Shown here: in pieces, positions 45,146 through 59,778 of the stretch
Position numbering within the stretch: the first letter of the stretch is position 1
Layout of the letters: each line of letters begins with the position of its first letter
Assembly (NCBI GenBank): GCA_036924085.1
Contig: JAVGWX010000019.1
Span: forward strand, 11,642,196-11,706,195
Direction: 5' to 3'
Origin: Ariolimax columbianus
Taxonomy: Eukaryota > Mollusca > Gastropoda > Stylommatophora > Arionidae
Length of the DNA stretch: 64,000 nt
Notes under the pieces: model-generated
Seen by the model: only the letters and a program-made list of their open reading frames with translations
Told to the model about the DNA's origin: nothing
The model's database searches: none
Made by a program: the position numbers and the translations under genes

Positions 45146-45498
45146 TTCCACCCTTAGCTATGAAAAACAATAATATATAAATATGTAATCGTTAATTAGT
45201 ATGGTAGCAATAAAGTGTTATAATTGGTACTAACACACATTTGAGTAGCACATTTTGAACATCTTTTGAACATCTATGCAATAAGCAATATGCCAGTAGT
45301 GCTAGGCATATCTCGGTTTGAGCATATCAATTACTCTATTAAAACTTGCCAGCCCCCTGTGCCTTTAACAAGCCGACGAAAAGTCTGCATATCATATTAC
45401 ATCAATTTCAGCTGCTGACAAACTTCATTGTCGTATGTTTGCCTTGAGCATTTTCTTTTTCTTTTACTTGTATTTTGTTTGCTTCTACTGCTTTTCCT

Positions 45499-48400
45499 TC
45501 TTCTTCTTCTTCTTCTTCTTCTTCTTCTTCTTCTTCTTCTTCTTCTTCTTCTTCTTCTTCTTCTTCGTACACAGTCAGACAGTAACCATTATTTTTTCGA
45601 AAAAAGCGGAGGTCATCCTGAGGCTGTCGACAATGCCATAGAGCTTGTCTTGTGGTTCCACAGGTATTGGTCACATCTGCTCTCTCTGATCCTCGTATGT
45701 CGGGCAGTTCTGCAGCAGATGTTTAGCGGTCATTTTCCCGGTACCACACGGGCATTCGTCGGTGCCACCTATCTTCAATTTGTTGAATAGGTGGTACCTC
45801 AGTCTATTGTGGCCAGTGCGAAGTCTGAAGACCACGACCTGCTCTCTTCTGTTCAACTGGTAATAGGCATCGTTTTTGGTGTAGCCAGTATGTTCGGTTT
45901 CCCATTTGGTCATGTATCTGGCTTTAATAAGCCGTTTTGACTCTTCGTACGTCATACTAGTATCAGTTTGTGGTAGTCTTGCACCTTCTTTTGCCAGTCT
46001 GTCTGCCTCCTCGTTGCCTTGGTTGTTGCAGTGTGATGGAACCCACTGTACCACTACCCTTTTGATGCAGACTGCTGGAATAGTTGACAGAGTACTGCTC
46101 TTAAGTCATTAAGCTCAGTGTTTTTCTGGCTTTTTAGCGCTGTGACTACAACCAGAGCATCTGTAAGCAGGACTGAATGGCTTTCATTTTCTTCATGTGT
46201 CACCATTTCTTCCACTGCCACCCTCAGTGCCTCTGCCTCCGCTCTGAAATTGCTTGTGTACTTACCTGTAGCGAATGACAGTGTTATTTTTCTGCCATTT
46301 GGTAGGTTCAGGAATACTCCTGCCCCTCCGTTCTGTCTAGTGTTTGTTACAGAACCGTCGGTGTATGCATGGGTCCAGTCCATGCTTGCGTAGTTTTTTT
46401 ATATTAAGCTTTGGGTAGTATCTCGCCTTTCTTTTTCAGTCTGGCAGTTCTTGTTTCCAATACCTGGTATATTTTCTACCACCTCTGGAAATATATCCTG
46501 CCTCCGGGTAGGTTTTCGTACAGTAGTGATGGGCTTCGGTGTTGTAAGAGCGTTTATGGGATCTTCGTGCAATTTTGCTTTGGCTATTTCTGCAAAGTTT
46601 CTCCGCTTTAGTTTCCCATTTCCCAAATTGTTTAGTCTCTGGTGCATTGGATGGTCAGTCAGTCTTCGGAGTTTCTCTAACTGCAGCTGGGCTCTGCAGT
46701 CTCTTCTATCGGTCATGGATTGCAGTTTTGTAATCTTTTCAAGTTCTACAATTGGCGTTGACTTCATGCCTCATGTTATAACTCTCATGGATTGGTTTTG
46801 AAGTTTGCTAACTTTATCGAAGTGCGCCTTTGCTGCTGTTGTCCATGCCGCAATGCCATACTCGAGAATTGGTCTCACTCTTCCAGTGTACAGTTTCTTT
46901 AGTATGCTTTTGTCTGCTCCCCAGCTTGTGCCAGCAAGTTTCCTCATGATTGCCATTCTTTCTCTGGCTCTCATTCGGTTTCTCTCAATCTGACTTTTCC
47001 ATGTCATGCGCCGATCAAATGTGACTCCCAGATAGTTTGGGTTGTCGTTTGGCTGCTGGAATTTGCCATTTAAACTTAATTTGGTATTTTTGGGTTTGAT
47101 TGAAAGCGAGAATATTGTACATGTGGTTTTATCCTCGTTTATTTTGACCAGCCATGAGTTCGCCCACTCTTCCAGCGATGTTAGGGCCTGCTGCATCCGA
47201 TTTCTTGCTATGGTGAGATTCTTTTCAGAGGTCCATATAGCCAGATCGTCTGCAAACATTGAGCTATGGACTCTTCTTGGTATATTCTCTGTAATGTCGT
47301 TTATATACACCAGGAAGAGTGTGGGTGACAGTACTCCACCTTGGGGTACTCCCTGCTCGAGTGTCACCTTTTTGCTCATCTGCCCTTGCACTTGGACTCT
47401 GGCCGTTCTTTTTTGGAGGTAGTGGTTGATCCACTTGTACATTCTCTAACAAACTTCACTTTTCCTTAGCTTGACTCTAAGTCCGTCTTTCCAGACTTTA
47501 TCAAATGCCTTTTCCAGGTCCACCCAAACCGCTACTGTGTGTTTATGTGCCTGGTAGGCATCTTCTATTTCCTGGGCTATGAGGATGACCTGGTCCTCAG
47601 TGGATCTGTGCTGTCTAAAGCCGGCTTGCTGTGGAATTAGTATTCGTTTTTCTTCCAGATGCCACATCAGTCTGGTGTTTATCATACGTTCCATCAGTTT
47701 GCCGACACAGCTCAGTAGGCTGATAGGCCTGTATCCATTTGGATCTGTTTTGTCCTTTCCTTTTTTTGGTACTGGTACAAGTACTGCGTCTTTCTACGCC
47801 TGGGGTACAATTCCCCTTTTCCAGCTTTGGTTCAGGACTGATAGCAGTTTCCTCTTCGCTGTTTGGCCCAGTCCCATCAGTATTTCGTTTGTTATCCCGT
47901 CTTTTCCGGGAGATTTCCTTTCCTGTAATGTTCTCATGGCCTCTTCCATTTTACTCATTGTTAGTTTGGCTATCATATGCTCTTCTGGTGCCGTATTGAT
48001 GTTGTCGTACCCCTTTTGCTCTTCACTAATGTATGTATGCATATCTGCAGGGACCTCGATGTGGTTTGCCCTAGCATAGTGTTCTTCAAAAGCGTTTGCG
48101 GCTTTTTTTCCAGTGAGCAAGTTTTCGCCCTGCTTGATGGTAATTTGTTTGTTTGAAGGGGTTTCGTCTTTCATGGCTCTGACTAGCTTCCATAGCTTGT
48201 TCCCTTCTTTTTCTAGGTTGTGACTTTCGGTTTTGTTTTTCCAGCTCTCTCTTGCTGTTTGGTTTAGAGTGTATTTGTATTTCGCCGTGACGGCTTTGAG
48301 GGCGATGTTTGCTTCCATAGATTGTTCTCGCTCTGCCATGTTCCTAGCATTTGTTACTGCATCTTCCGCTTTCTGCATCTCATCATTCCAGTAGGGCTTA

Positions 48401-48695
48401 TAGTTTTTCCTAGCTCCTCTTGGGATGGTTTCAGTGGCGGCTTGCATTATTGCCTTGCTTAGGCTTTCCACCATGGGCTTCATTTTGTTGTTTCGTGTGT
48501 TGATGGTTTCACACAGCCCATCTTTCAGGATTGCAAATCTGTCCCAGTCGGCTCGTTTGTAATTCCAACGTGGGAGCGGTTTTGTTTCCTATGGGCCTAC
48601 TTCCATATCAATGTCTAGCCTGATCGGCCTGTGGTCGCTACCTGTTTCCTGTATCCAATCTGGCAATTCTCTTTTGGGAACAATTGTAAACAGGT
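45499..48695 (-). mobile_element. I-like LINE copy 2, 3.2 kb, most complete copy
   Basis: Minus order: endonuclease C-terminus (GSDHRPIRLDIDMEVGP then a stop, 48645-48597; the SDH-P motif is the end of an APE-type endonuclease). A linker of about 230 codons follows (48483-47794: ARKNYKPYWNDEMQKAEDAV). The RT spans 47694-46771 in pieces (AVWVDLEKAFDKVWKDGL; GVPQGGVLSPTLF; SSMFADDLAIWT). RNase H (46383-45920: HAYTDGSV, AEAEALRVAVEE, GNEEADRLAKEG) and the Cys/His end (45770-45700) complete it, before a GAA-repeat tail at 45566-45499. Frameshifts near 47794, 47445, 46390 and 46054 make it inactive. Most of the endonuclease is missing. No TSD found. Confidence 0.93.
46771..47694 (-). pseudogene. 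Reverse transcriptase of I-like LINE copy 2
   Basis: Two adjacent frames: 47694-47446 (LIPQQAGFRQHRSTEDQVIL, VDLEKAFDKVW motif A) and 47442-46771 (GVPQGGVLSPTLFLVYINDI, FADDLAIW, LGVTFDRRMTWKSQIERNRM, VRPILEYGIAAW). A stop at 47445 separates them. All core residues, including the FADD aspartates and the GG of motif B, are kept, making this the best template for the family's RT in the window. Confidence 0.9.
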
Positions 48696-48819
48696 GGATT
48701 CCTTTTTTGTATCTATTTCATTACATCCCCCTGCCCCTTTTCCAATGCCCCCCCCCCCTCTCCCTCTACACCAACCCCCATCCATTTATGATTAGCCTCA
48801 GTGGCTCTTATTTGTGTTC

Positions 48820-49093
48820 ATTTAATTAGCCAGTTCAAGTTGATATTCACATTTGTTGTCTTACAGTTTCTATATGTTTCACCTGACCCTGATTAACATA
48901 TTCTGTATACGTCCCCTATTGGTACCAATTCCTGATAGTCAAAATGTCGGTACAGAATCTTAACCCTTATTTTGATAGCCTCGGTCTCGGCTTCAACATT
49001 TGAACGATTTTTTCGCCGCACGAATCAAAAAACTCTGAAGAATCTACTCGGGTATTTCATATAAATAAAAAACATGCAAACAAGGTAAATTTC
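48820..49093. other. No gene recognised; possible family Y end
   Basis: A block TATGTTTCACCTGACCCTGATTAAC at 48867-48895 (written here in outline only) resembles the array and family Y ends; otherwise unremarkable. Confidence 0.35.
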
Positions 49094-49508
49094 AAAGCTG
49101 ATCAAGATGCTGAGCAGCGCATGAGCTGCAGTGGTCAGCGACCCATAGCTGACTGCTAGTGTCAGGGCCAGCGAACCATATCTGCCAAGACCCTTCTACA
49201 CCTCCATGCGGTGATCCTGGATAACAGGCTGCAGCAGGGTAGACTGGCTTAGGAGAAGGGATCGAAGAGGGAATGCTAGCCCAGTACTAAAAAAATGCTT
49301 GCTGAAGTCGGATGTCTTGGACCGAAAGGTGCAAATATCGCAGCCAAGCTGTAAACTACATTACAACACATTCTGTTCTCTGGACTACATTCTGCCACTT
49401 AAGCCCTTTCAGGGTTTGGTAGTTGGAGATTGAGAACGAAGAAGAAGAAGAAGAAGAAGAAGAAGAAGAAGAAGAAGAAGAAGAAGAAGAAGAAGAAGAA
49501 GAAAGCTG
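49094..49508 (+). mobile_element. 360-bp SINE-like family S3, copy 2, with TSD and GAA tail
   Basis: The body starts ATCAAGATGCTGAGCAGCGC at 49101 and runs to GGAGATTGAGAACGAAGAAG, followed by a pure GAA tract to 49501. AAAGCTG occurs at 49094-49100 and 49502-49508, a short TSD. Confidence 0.88.
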
Positions 49509-49509
49509 T

Positions 49510-50630
49510 TCCGTGCTTATAGATTAGATGGTTTTCCATAAAACTTGTTTTCTTATCTCTCTCTCTTTCTCTGTCAATCTATCTCTGCTTCTCTTCGTGT
49601 GAACGATGTATATAAATACAAACATATATATATATATATAATCCGAGGTGCAGTCAGTTTTAAAAAGATGAGATCCATGTAACCATCCACGTTTTTATAA
49701 AATAGCAAGGGTTGTGTATTGCAGTAGGAAACGTCTCATGCCTAACCGTCTCCATTGAAACCGTTACTGCATGTGCTCGGGTACACGTCCCGTGTAAAGA
49801 GAGTAGCGGTACTGGTCACAATATTCTTGACGAAGCGTTAAAGCAGTGAATCATATATACAGTATGTTTGTTTGAAGTGCTTCCTGTGCAATCTATTTTA
49901 CGATCCCCTGATCGCTGGACTGAATAGCCATTGTATATACCTTTGTTCCAAAGCACGACTGTGATTGTTCTATTTTGTGTTGCCAAATTGGCGTTGTCTC
50001 TATTCTATAACAAAATACATGGTCTCACAGTTTGCAGCCACACATTATTAATTAAATTAACCCTTTTAGCACAAAATGATGAGTGTGTGTCTGGTGTTAT
50101 TTGAAAAGGGGAAATCACTTGATATGACACCATTTCGTTTAATCTGGCTCAATTGTTGGACTTCATTGCTGATTTCCCTTGACAATTATTGGATTTAGAA
50201 CGTTACTGGGAAAACAGACAAAGATATCACATCAATGCTTGACTGGCAACACATACATGTGGTGATATAGTGTGGGTACGTCTGGTAAGCGCACGCAAGG
50301 ACATTAGACGAACTGACGCGACGCCAGACTGTATATATATGTGTCTCTTTTTTTCGCTTGATCAAGAAATATCTTCATAACTTCTTGTATCGAGGTATAG
50401 GTGTTATTCTTCGGCCTTCGTATTAATATAGCCACATTTATTTTCTTCGTGTACATGGCAATCATTTGTTCTATGAAATGACCATTTCTGTTTTTCTCAT
50501 GCTTTTCGAAGCAGTTCGTGGATTCGTCTTGACTGCGTTTCTGTGGTAGAGGGTTACATTGTGTGTTCTTACATCATGTGGGGTACTCGAGAAGGCGCAC
50601 CAGGGTCCTTCTGAGTGTCCTACAGTGTGA
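49510..50630. other. No gene recognised
   Basis: AT-rich sequence with a short TA run near 49625-49640. No frames or RNA genes with support. Confidence 0.35.
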
Positions 50631-50639
50631 GGAACCTCA

Positions 50640-50795
50640 CTAACCTCTTCAGTACGGTGATCGCAGTGTTGATCTCCACCTCTTTGGCTAGACTGACGTG
50701 ACACATCCTGGTTCCAGAGAACCCGGCGGGGACGAGAAATGGCGTTTAAATCAGTTTGCTTCACCTGGTTTTGACGTTAGTCTTGTCTACTCATT
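50640..50795 (+). repeat. Dispersed repeat family Y, partial copy
   Basis: Blocks CTCCACCTCTTTGGCTAGACTG, CATCCTGGTTCCAGAGAA and TTTAAATCAG-TTGCTTCACCTG follow the same order as the family Y end at 42800-42900. Confidence 0.5.
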
Positions 50796-51895
50796 TCTCC
50801 CAAAAACCTGGTTGTCTATCTGAGACTTCCCCAGTCGCTCTACAGTCTGTCCATCACATAACCACATTAATTTCCTTCAAGATACTTGTGATATGTATCG
50901 GGCAAATGTCATCGCTCAACAGTTTGTCCCTCGAATAACAACATTTTCCCAAGCAACGTGACTGATGTATTTCCCGTTGGTGTAGAGGTTTAACAGAGTT
51001 AATATCGTTATTTCTATTGAATGGGTTGCTAAAAGTCATTATGGCTTAACAGAAAAACTATCTTGTCTCTCGCATAGTGTTTTTCTTCTTCGTTGATATT
51101 GCTATTGTTTTGCGAGTCATATCCTCAACTCTCACAATGTTTGATAATATTCCAGCAGCCACTAAGATATACTTGTCTTGTTCGTTTATAAAAACGTTGT
51201 CTAAATGCCGGCAGCATTCACGTTTCAGCTCTACGAGTATGTTGCTACATCCAATGACTGTATATCTTTAGGATATAATAGACAATTATAACGACGGGAA
51301 ATTCTTCACCTACTGTCTGTTACAAATACTCCAATGATGTAGAACTAAAACAAACACTGTGTGATAGTATGCGTGATAGTAAATAGCATCGCCTGCCCCC
51401 ATTCGGAATGTGGGCACCTCCTATTGTCCGACAGGAAGTAATGGAAGACAATATGGCACCAAACTTGACTGATCACGAGACTGCATGTCCATTTAATAAT
51501 TCCATCAACACCCATATTCCTTGTAATCGATCAGTAATACGAGATCTTCTCGCGTGTAGTTTCCAGACGTATAATCCTTAAGTTTGGCTGAAAAGAGCTT
51601 ATAATTTGAGTGACACGTGATTGCCTGAGCTGGCATGCAAAATGGTATGGCAGAGTACGCGGAACTAACATTGGCGGAAAAAAAAGTATCAATACTTTTT
51701 CGTTTGATGGTCAAATCCTGGAGTTTTGGGTAGATAAGGATGGGTTCGTGACAACCTTCTATACGTTTTGTGAGAGTCGGCTGAGGGGGTTTGTGCATCT
51801 TAATCGTTGATAAAAAGTGTTAACATACCTACGAATCCAGAAGTACGTCAAAGCTTTCGTGCTGGAAGCAAGAAAGATTATACGATGTTGGTACA
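50796..51895. other. No gene recognised
   Basis: Several short frames on both strands (50854-51271, 51505-51810), none with recognisable domains. Confidence 0.35.
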
Positions 51896-51897
51896 CC

Positions 51898-51899
51898 CC

Positions 51900-51961
<62 letters not shown>

Positions 51962-52012
51962 GTATATATATTCAGCATATACGCATATATACAAACACAT
52001 TAATTTCATCAG

Positions 52013-52044
<32 letters not shown>

Positions 52045-52048
52045 AAGA

Positions 52049-52125
<77 letters not shown>

Positions 52126-52140
52126 TACATATACATATAT
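51898..52140. repeat. TA/CA microsatellites
   Basis: Long TA runs with a short CA stretch. The Tyr/Ile-rich frames are by-products. The tract directly abuts an RT fragment on its right. Confidence 0.95.
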
Positions 52141-52405
52141 AAGAAAGGCCTTCATTGATCCAGAGAAAACCTTTGACAGGGTCAACAGGAGTCAACCTAG
52201 GGCTGTTTTGGAGGAATACCGTGTTAGGGGACTGCAACTAAACAATATTTGAGCCATGTACTCCAAAAGCGAAGCTGCGGTTAGGACAATTGTCGTACAT
52301 ACAAACGTGTTCCAGTGAAGAATATAGTGCGTCCAGGATGTGTTTTATCCCCTCTTCTATGCATCATATATATGGAAAAAATCACCACAATAGCTAACAT
52401 TCATG
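52140..52405 (+). mobile_element. LINE RT palm fragment
   Basis: Plus-strand pieces: AFIDPEKTFDRVNRS (motif A), then VLEEYRVRGLQLNNI, stop, AMYSKSEAAVRTIV, then in another frame VRPGCVLSPLLCIIYMEKIT (motif B region). This is the RT palm of a non-LTR element, with at least one stop and one frameshift; motif C is not reached. Confidence 0.75.
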
Positions 52406-52789
52406 AGAACTGGTTGACGCAGCCGACTACAGCCACTGCTACAATAAACAAGTGGATTTACAGCAAAACTTCACATGTCTCGACTCATCCTGCCTATAGT
52501 ATGACAAAAAGATGAACTGTGAATAAATATAAACTGTTATAATCAAACCTCAACCGACACATCATTTTCCACACAGGCAGCAAAACCTTAAAGTTGGTAT
52601 GAACATTTCCGGGTCCAGGAAGTGTCTGGAAAAGGGGAAAGAACAAAGAATTCCGAAGACGAACAATGGGCACTACCAGTTGACGCTGTAACACTAATTT
52701 CGAAATGTCACCATGTTAACTAAACAGACGCTGATAAACAGATTGATAATTCTTTCGTTACGTTACCAGTGTCAAATGTGGACCTTAAT

Positions 52790-55190
<2,401 letters not shown>

Positions 55191-55194
55191 ATTC

Positions 55195-55580
55195 GGTCTG
55201 AATTTGTTCTTCTTCTTTTTAGTCTTCGTTCGTTCTCAATCTCCCCCTACCAAACCCTGAAAGGGGTTAAGTAGCAGAACTTCCAGAGAACGGAATGCGT
55301 TGTGTCGTAGTTTACAGCTTGGATGCGATATTTGTACCTTTCGGTCCAACACATCCGACTTCAGCAAGCCATTTTTGAGTACCGGGTTAGCATTCCCTCT
55401 TCGATCCCTTCTCCTTAGCCAGTCTGCCCTGCTGCAGCCTGTTATCCAGGATCACCGCGTGGAGGTGTAGAAGGGTCTTGGCAGCTATGGTTCACTGACC
55501 CTCACGCTAGCAGTCAGCTATGGGTCGATGACCACTGCAGCTCACGCGCTGCTCAGCATCTTGATCCCAGGTCTGAATTT
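55195..55580 (-). mobile_element. 360-bp SINE-like family S3, copy 3, with 11-bp TSD
   Basis: The body 55206-55569 on minus starts GGGATCAAGATGCTGAGCAG and ends AACGAACGAAG plus GAAGAAG-like tail. GGTCTGAATTT at 55195-55205 and 55570-55580 is a perfect TSD. Confidence 0.93.
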
Positions 55581-55825
55581 TATGGAAGGGTGGACTACTT
55601 GACTAACAATAGCACATGTTTGTCGAAGAACAAGAAGTGTTAACTAAACTTATAATTTCAAGCTACACAAATCAAGCCAATGTATTGTACATCAAACTGA
55701 CATCTCTGACAGCATTTCTTTGAAGCAATACTGGAAGGAGAACAAAATGCTAAAAACTTGATAACATGAACTCAACTTGGATCGAAAATAAGTGACATTG
55801 GTTTTTGTACGGACGGTAAGCGCAA

Positions 55826-55915
55826 CATTTGGCCTGAGATTTTTAGCACAACATTTGGCGTGAGTTGTTTAGCACAACATTTGGCGTGAGTTGTTTAGCA
55901 CAACATTTGGCTTGA
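55826..55915. repeat. 26-bp tandem repeat, about three and a half units
   Basis: TTAGCACAACATTTGGCGTG then AGTTGT. Confidence 0.88.
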
Positions 55916-56410
55916 TAGCGCTGACGAGTGTCAAGATGTCATCCAGGCGGACATGTTTACAATAGAGATAAGCTAATTGCCACTGGGAGTTGGGTTTCGC
56001 TAGGCTCAACCCATTGACATTATTATACAAAGTACAGAGACATGCACCTTTTTTTCTGATTGAAAAACTATAGGCGTCAGCACACTCCTGAACTGAGCAG
56101 TAAGTGCGGGAAACCGTCGATGGCGACGATGGAAAAATTAATAAATACAATTCAGACGCAATATCTTCTAGTATCACTAGACATTGTAGTTGCAGCAATA
56201 CATCGTTAATTCTAACTGGCAGAACAGTTCTAGACAGTACAGAGACACATTAAAACCATGCCAACGCCATTGTTATTTGATCCTCCAAATAATGAAGTTA
56301 TATTTGAAGCAGTTAATATCGTATTGGTTTAAAAAAAAAACTAAACCGTTTCTCACATAATTTTCGTTAGTCAAGATACGGGACTATTTTATTTTCCATA
56401 TAGCTTTAAA
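55916..56410. other. No gene recognised
   Basis: The frame on minus at 56198-55869 runs into the 26-bp repeat and shows no domain. Confidence 0.35.
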
Positions 56411-56423
56411 AATTGAAATTTTT

Positions 56424-56612
56424 TCTTATATGTGTATGTTGTGTATAACGAACACATTTCATAAAAGTTAACTCGTAACCTACCAAAGCCATGTGGCTTT
56501 TTGTCATTACCTATTTTTCTTATATGTGTATGTTGTGTATACCGAACACATTTCATAAGAGTTAACTCGTAACTTACCAAAGCCATGCAGTTTTTTGTCA
56601 TTACCTATTTTT
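56424..56612. repeat. 94-bp tandem duplication
   Basis: TCTTATATGTGTATGTTGTG begins at 56424 and again at 56518. The two units differ at a handful of positions. Confidence 0.92.
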
Positions 56613-57285
56613 ACACAAGTCACTTAGGAGCTTGTTATGTTCAATCTCTATTAGCAAAGTATAAAGAACAATTTTTGAAGCTTAGTTTAATCGAACACAT
56701 TTAATGTTACTTACTGCAGATTAACGTTTTAATTGAAGAGCAATTTGCCTTTTTTCTCAGACATAGAGATTCAATTTTAAGAAAATATTCGACCAACCAA
56801 GTTGCTCAGCAAGAATGTTTTGATAAAAAGAACTTCCAGGGATCATAAGCAAAGATTATCGACATAACAAACATCACAGCTTATCTATTCCGGGGAAATG
56901 ATTCAACTGATATATGTTGTGTAGACATTGATATTGTCAGAGATGATTTAGTGTTAAGACCTTCACAACCGTGCAAATATATTATGATATATTATGGTAA
57001 GTTCAAATTTCTTTTCTAATTGATTGTTTTGAAGGTATTTACAATATATGTTGATATTCTTCTTTACGTTAGGACACATTGATTCAATTTGAAAGCCAAC
57101 TCAATTTGGTACATGATATACATTAACATAATGTTTGAAATAAAAACACTGTGATACAATTTGTTATAGTGTACTAATCTCATTGTATGTAGTTTCATTT
57201 TTTGTCTTTTCTCCATATCGTCACTTCGAAGATACAAATGGACACCAAATCTTTATCTACTGATCAAATACAAAACGTACGTGTT
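56613..57285. other. AT-rich, no gene recognised
   Basis: No supported feature. Confidence 0.35.
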
Positions 57286-57289
57286 ATGT

Positions 57290-58275
57290 TTGTTTGTGTT
57301 GTTTGCCTTGTTTGCGTTGACTGTGTTGTTTCTGTTATTTACCTTGTTTGCGTTGTTTGCGTTGTTTGTGTTGTTTGCCTTGTATGTGTTGTTTGCATTG
57401 TTTCTGTTGTTTGCGTTGTTTGCCTTGTTTGCCTTGTTTGCGTTGTTTGCCTTGTTTGCCTTGTTTTCGTTGTTTGTGGTGTTTGCCTTGTTTGCCTTGT
57501 TTGCGTTGTTTGCCTTGTTTGCCTTGTTTGCGTTGTTTGCGTTGTTTGCCTTGTTTGCCTTGTTTGCGTTGTTTGCCTTGTTTGCGTTGTTTGCCTTGTT
57601 TGCGTTGTTTGCCTTGTTTGCGTTGTTTGCCTTGTTTGCCTTGTTTTCGTTGTTTGTGGTGTTTGCCTTGTTTGCGTTGTTTGCCTTACTTGCCTTGTTT
57701 GCGTTGTTTGCGTTGTTTGCCTTGTTTGCCTTGTTTGCGTTGTTTGCCTTGTTTGCGTTGTTTGCCTTGTTTGCGTTGTTTGCCTTGTTTGCCTTGTTTG
57801 CGTTGTTTGCGTTGTTTGCCTTGTTTGCCTTGTTTGCCTTGTTTGATTTGTTTGCCTTGTTTGCCTTGTTTGCGTTGTTTGCCTTGTTTGCCTTGTTTGC
57901 CTTGTTTGTGGTGTTTGCCTTGTTTGCCTTGTTTGCGTTGTTTGCGTTGTTTGCCTTGTTTGCCTTGTTTGCCGTGTTTGCCTTGTTTGCCTTGTTTGCC
58001 TTGTTTGGGGTGTTTGCCTTGTTTGCCTTGTTTGCCTTGTTTGCGTTGTTTGCCTTGTTTGCCTTGTTTGCCTTGTTTGTGGTGTTTGCCTTGTTTGCGT
58101 TGTTTGCCTTGTTTGCCTTGTTTGCCTTGTTTGTGGTGTTTGTTTGCCTTGTTTGCGTTGTTTGCCTTGTTTGCCTTGTTTGTGGTGTTTGCCTTGTTTG
58201 CGTTGTTTGCCTTCTTTGCCTTGTTTGCCTTGTTTGTGGTGTTTGCCTTGTTTGCCGTGTTTGCTTTGCGTTGTT
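57290..58275. repeat. 1-kb array of 9-bp units
   Basis: About 105 units of TTGTTTGCC or TTGTTTGCG with occasional GTGGTGTTT. The 9-bp period keeps at least five frames open for hundreds of codons on both strands (Leu/Phe/Ala, Cys/Leu/Pro, Cys/Val, Lys/Ala/Asn and Lys/Gln/Gly repeats). There is no evidence that any is used. Confidence 0.96.
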
Positions 58276-58597
58276 TCCCAATGCCCACGAAGAGTAGGTT
58301 ACTCTTTTGTGCGCCATCAAAAGGACGTTAAGTGGCTGGATGCAGTAGCTTTCCTCACATCCCGAACGTGCTGATAAATATGTGTTGTGTATAAATGGTA
58401 TTTTATGGGAAGTTCAAACTAGTTATCAAACAAGTTTTATGAAAGTATATTTACACTATATGTACTGTTTATTGATTCTTCTTTATGTAAAGACACAAAG
58501 GGGTTCGTTTTGATAACCCATTACATTCTGTGCATTTGTGTATGAGACATTTTAAAGTAATGTCTAAAACACGAAAATTATGATAACATATGTTATT
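58276..58597. other. No gene recognised
   Basis: AT-rich spacer between the 9-bp array and a LINE. Confidence 0.35.
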
Positions 58598-59158
58598 GAA
58601 CCCTACCTTATGCAAGACTACCACAACCAGATACTAGTGTGACATACGAAGAGTCAAAAAGGCTTATTAGAACTAGATACATGACCAAATGGGAAATAGA
58701 ACATACTGGTTACACAAAAAACGATGCCTATTACCAGTTGAACAGAAGAGAGCAGATCGTGGTCTTCAGACTTCGCACTGGTCACAATAGACTGAGGTAC
58801 CACCTATTCAATAAATTGAAGATAGGTGGCACTGACGAATGCACGTGCGGTACTGGGGAAATGACCGCTGAACATATGCTGCAAAACTGCCCGACTTACA
58901 AGGATCAGAGAAAGCAGATGTGGCCATCACCAGTGGCACCACTAGACAAGCTCTATGGCAGTGTCGACAGCCTCAGATTGACCGTTGCTTTTTTTCGAAA
59001 AAAATAAAGGTTGACGTCTGACAGCGTACGAAGAAGAAGAAGAAGAAGAAGAAGAAGACGAAGAAGAAGGAGAAGAGGAAGAAGAAGAAGAAGAAGAAGA
59101 AGAAGAAGAAAAAGAAGAAGAAGAAGAAGAAGAAGAAGATGAAGAAGAACCCTACCTT
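58598..59158 (+). mobile_element. I-like LINE copy 4 with 12-bp TSD
   Basis: The body 58610-59146 encodes TYEESKRLIRTRYMTKWEIE, NRREQIVVFRLRTGHNRLRY, CTCGTGEMTAEHMLQNCPTY in one open frame (58639-59007), then ends in ACAGCGTACGAAGAAGAAG repeats. The perfect TSD GAACCCTACCTT is at 58598-58609 and 59147-59158. The frame is intact as far as it goes, so this copy may be one of the younger ones. Confidence 0.95.
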
Positions 59159-59403
59159 CAAAATATAATCGTGAAACAGATGGTGTAAAAACGTGGTTGT
59201 AGTTTCGGTGTACTTGGAGTTGTAATGCACTTGTACAAACAATAATAAATAAAAGCGGAATTTTACTTCAACAAATGGCTACAAATATATACAAGTCAAG
59301 GTAAATGCGTGTTGTTTTTGCTTTATGTCACATATCAGCCAAATCATTGTTTAGCTTAGTAACAAGGCGTTGAGTGATGTAATCTTAATTGTTTAGCTTA
59401 GTT

Positions 59404-59778
59404 AAATAGCGTTCGGGATCAAGATGCTAAGCAGCGCATGAGCTGCACTGGTCAGCGACCCCTAGCTGACTATTAGCGTCAGGGCCAGCGAACCAGAGCT
59501 GCCAAGACTCTTCTACACCTCCGCGCGGTGATCCTGGATAACAGGCTGCAGCAAGGCAGACTGGCTAAGGAGAAGGGATCGAAGAGGAAATGCTAACCCA
59601 ATACTCAAAAATGCTTGATGAAGTCTGATTGGTTGGACTGAAAGGTAGAAATATCGCAGCCAAGCTGTAAACAATGACACAATGCATTCCGTTCTCTGAA
59701 CTACATTTTGCTACTTAAGCCCGTTTAGGGTTTGGTAGTGGGAGATTGAGAACGAACGAAGCCAAGCCAAATAGCGTT
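59404..59778 (+). mobile_element. 360-bp SINE-like family S3, copy 4, with 10-bp TSD
   Basis: The body 59414-59768 starts CGGGATCAAGATGCTAAGCA and ends GAACGAACGAAGCCAAGCC. AAATAGCGTT at 59404-59413 and 59769-59778 is a TSD. Units of the 42-bp array occur on both sides, so it landed in the array's left edge. Confidence 0.92.

Noticed and set aside
57253..58331. Five overlapping long frames as real proteins (for example a Cys-rich or Lys/Asn/Ala-rich repeat protein)
   Set aside because: A 9-bp tandem array explains all of them at once on both strands.
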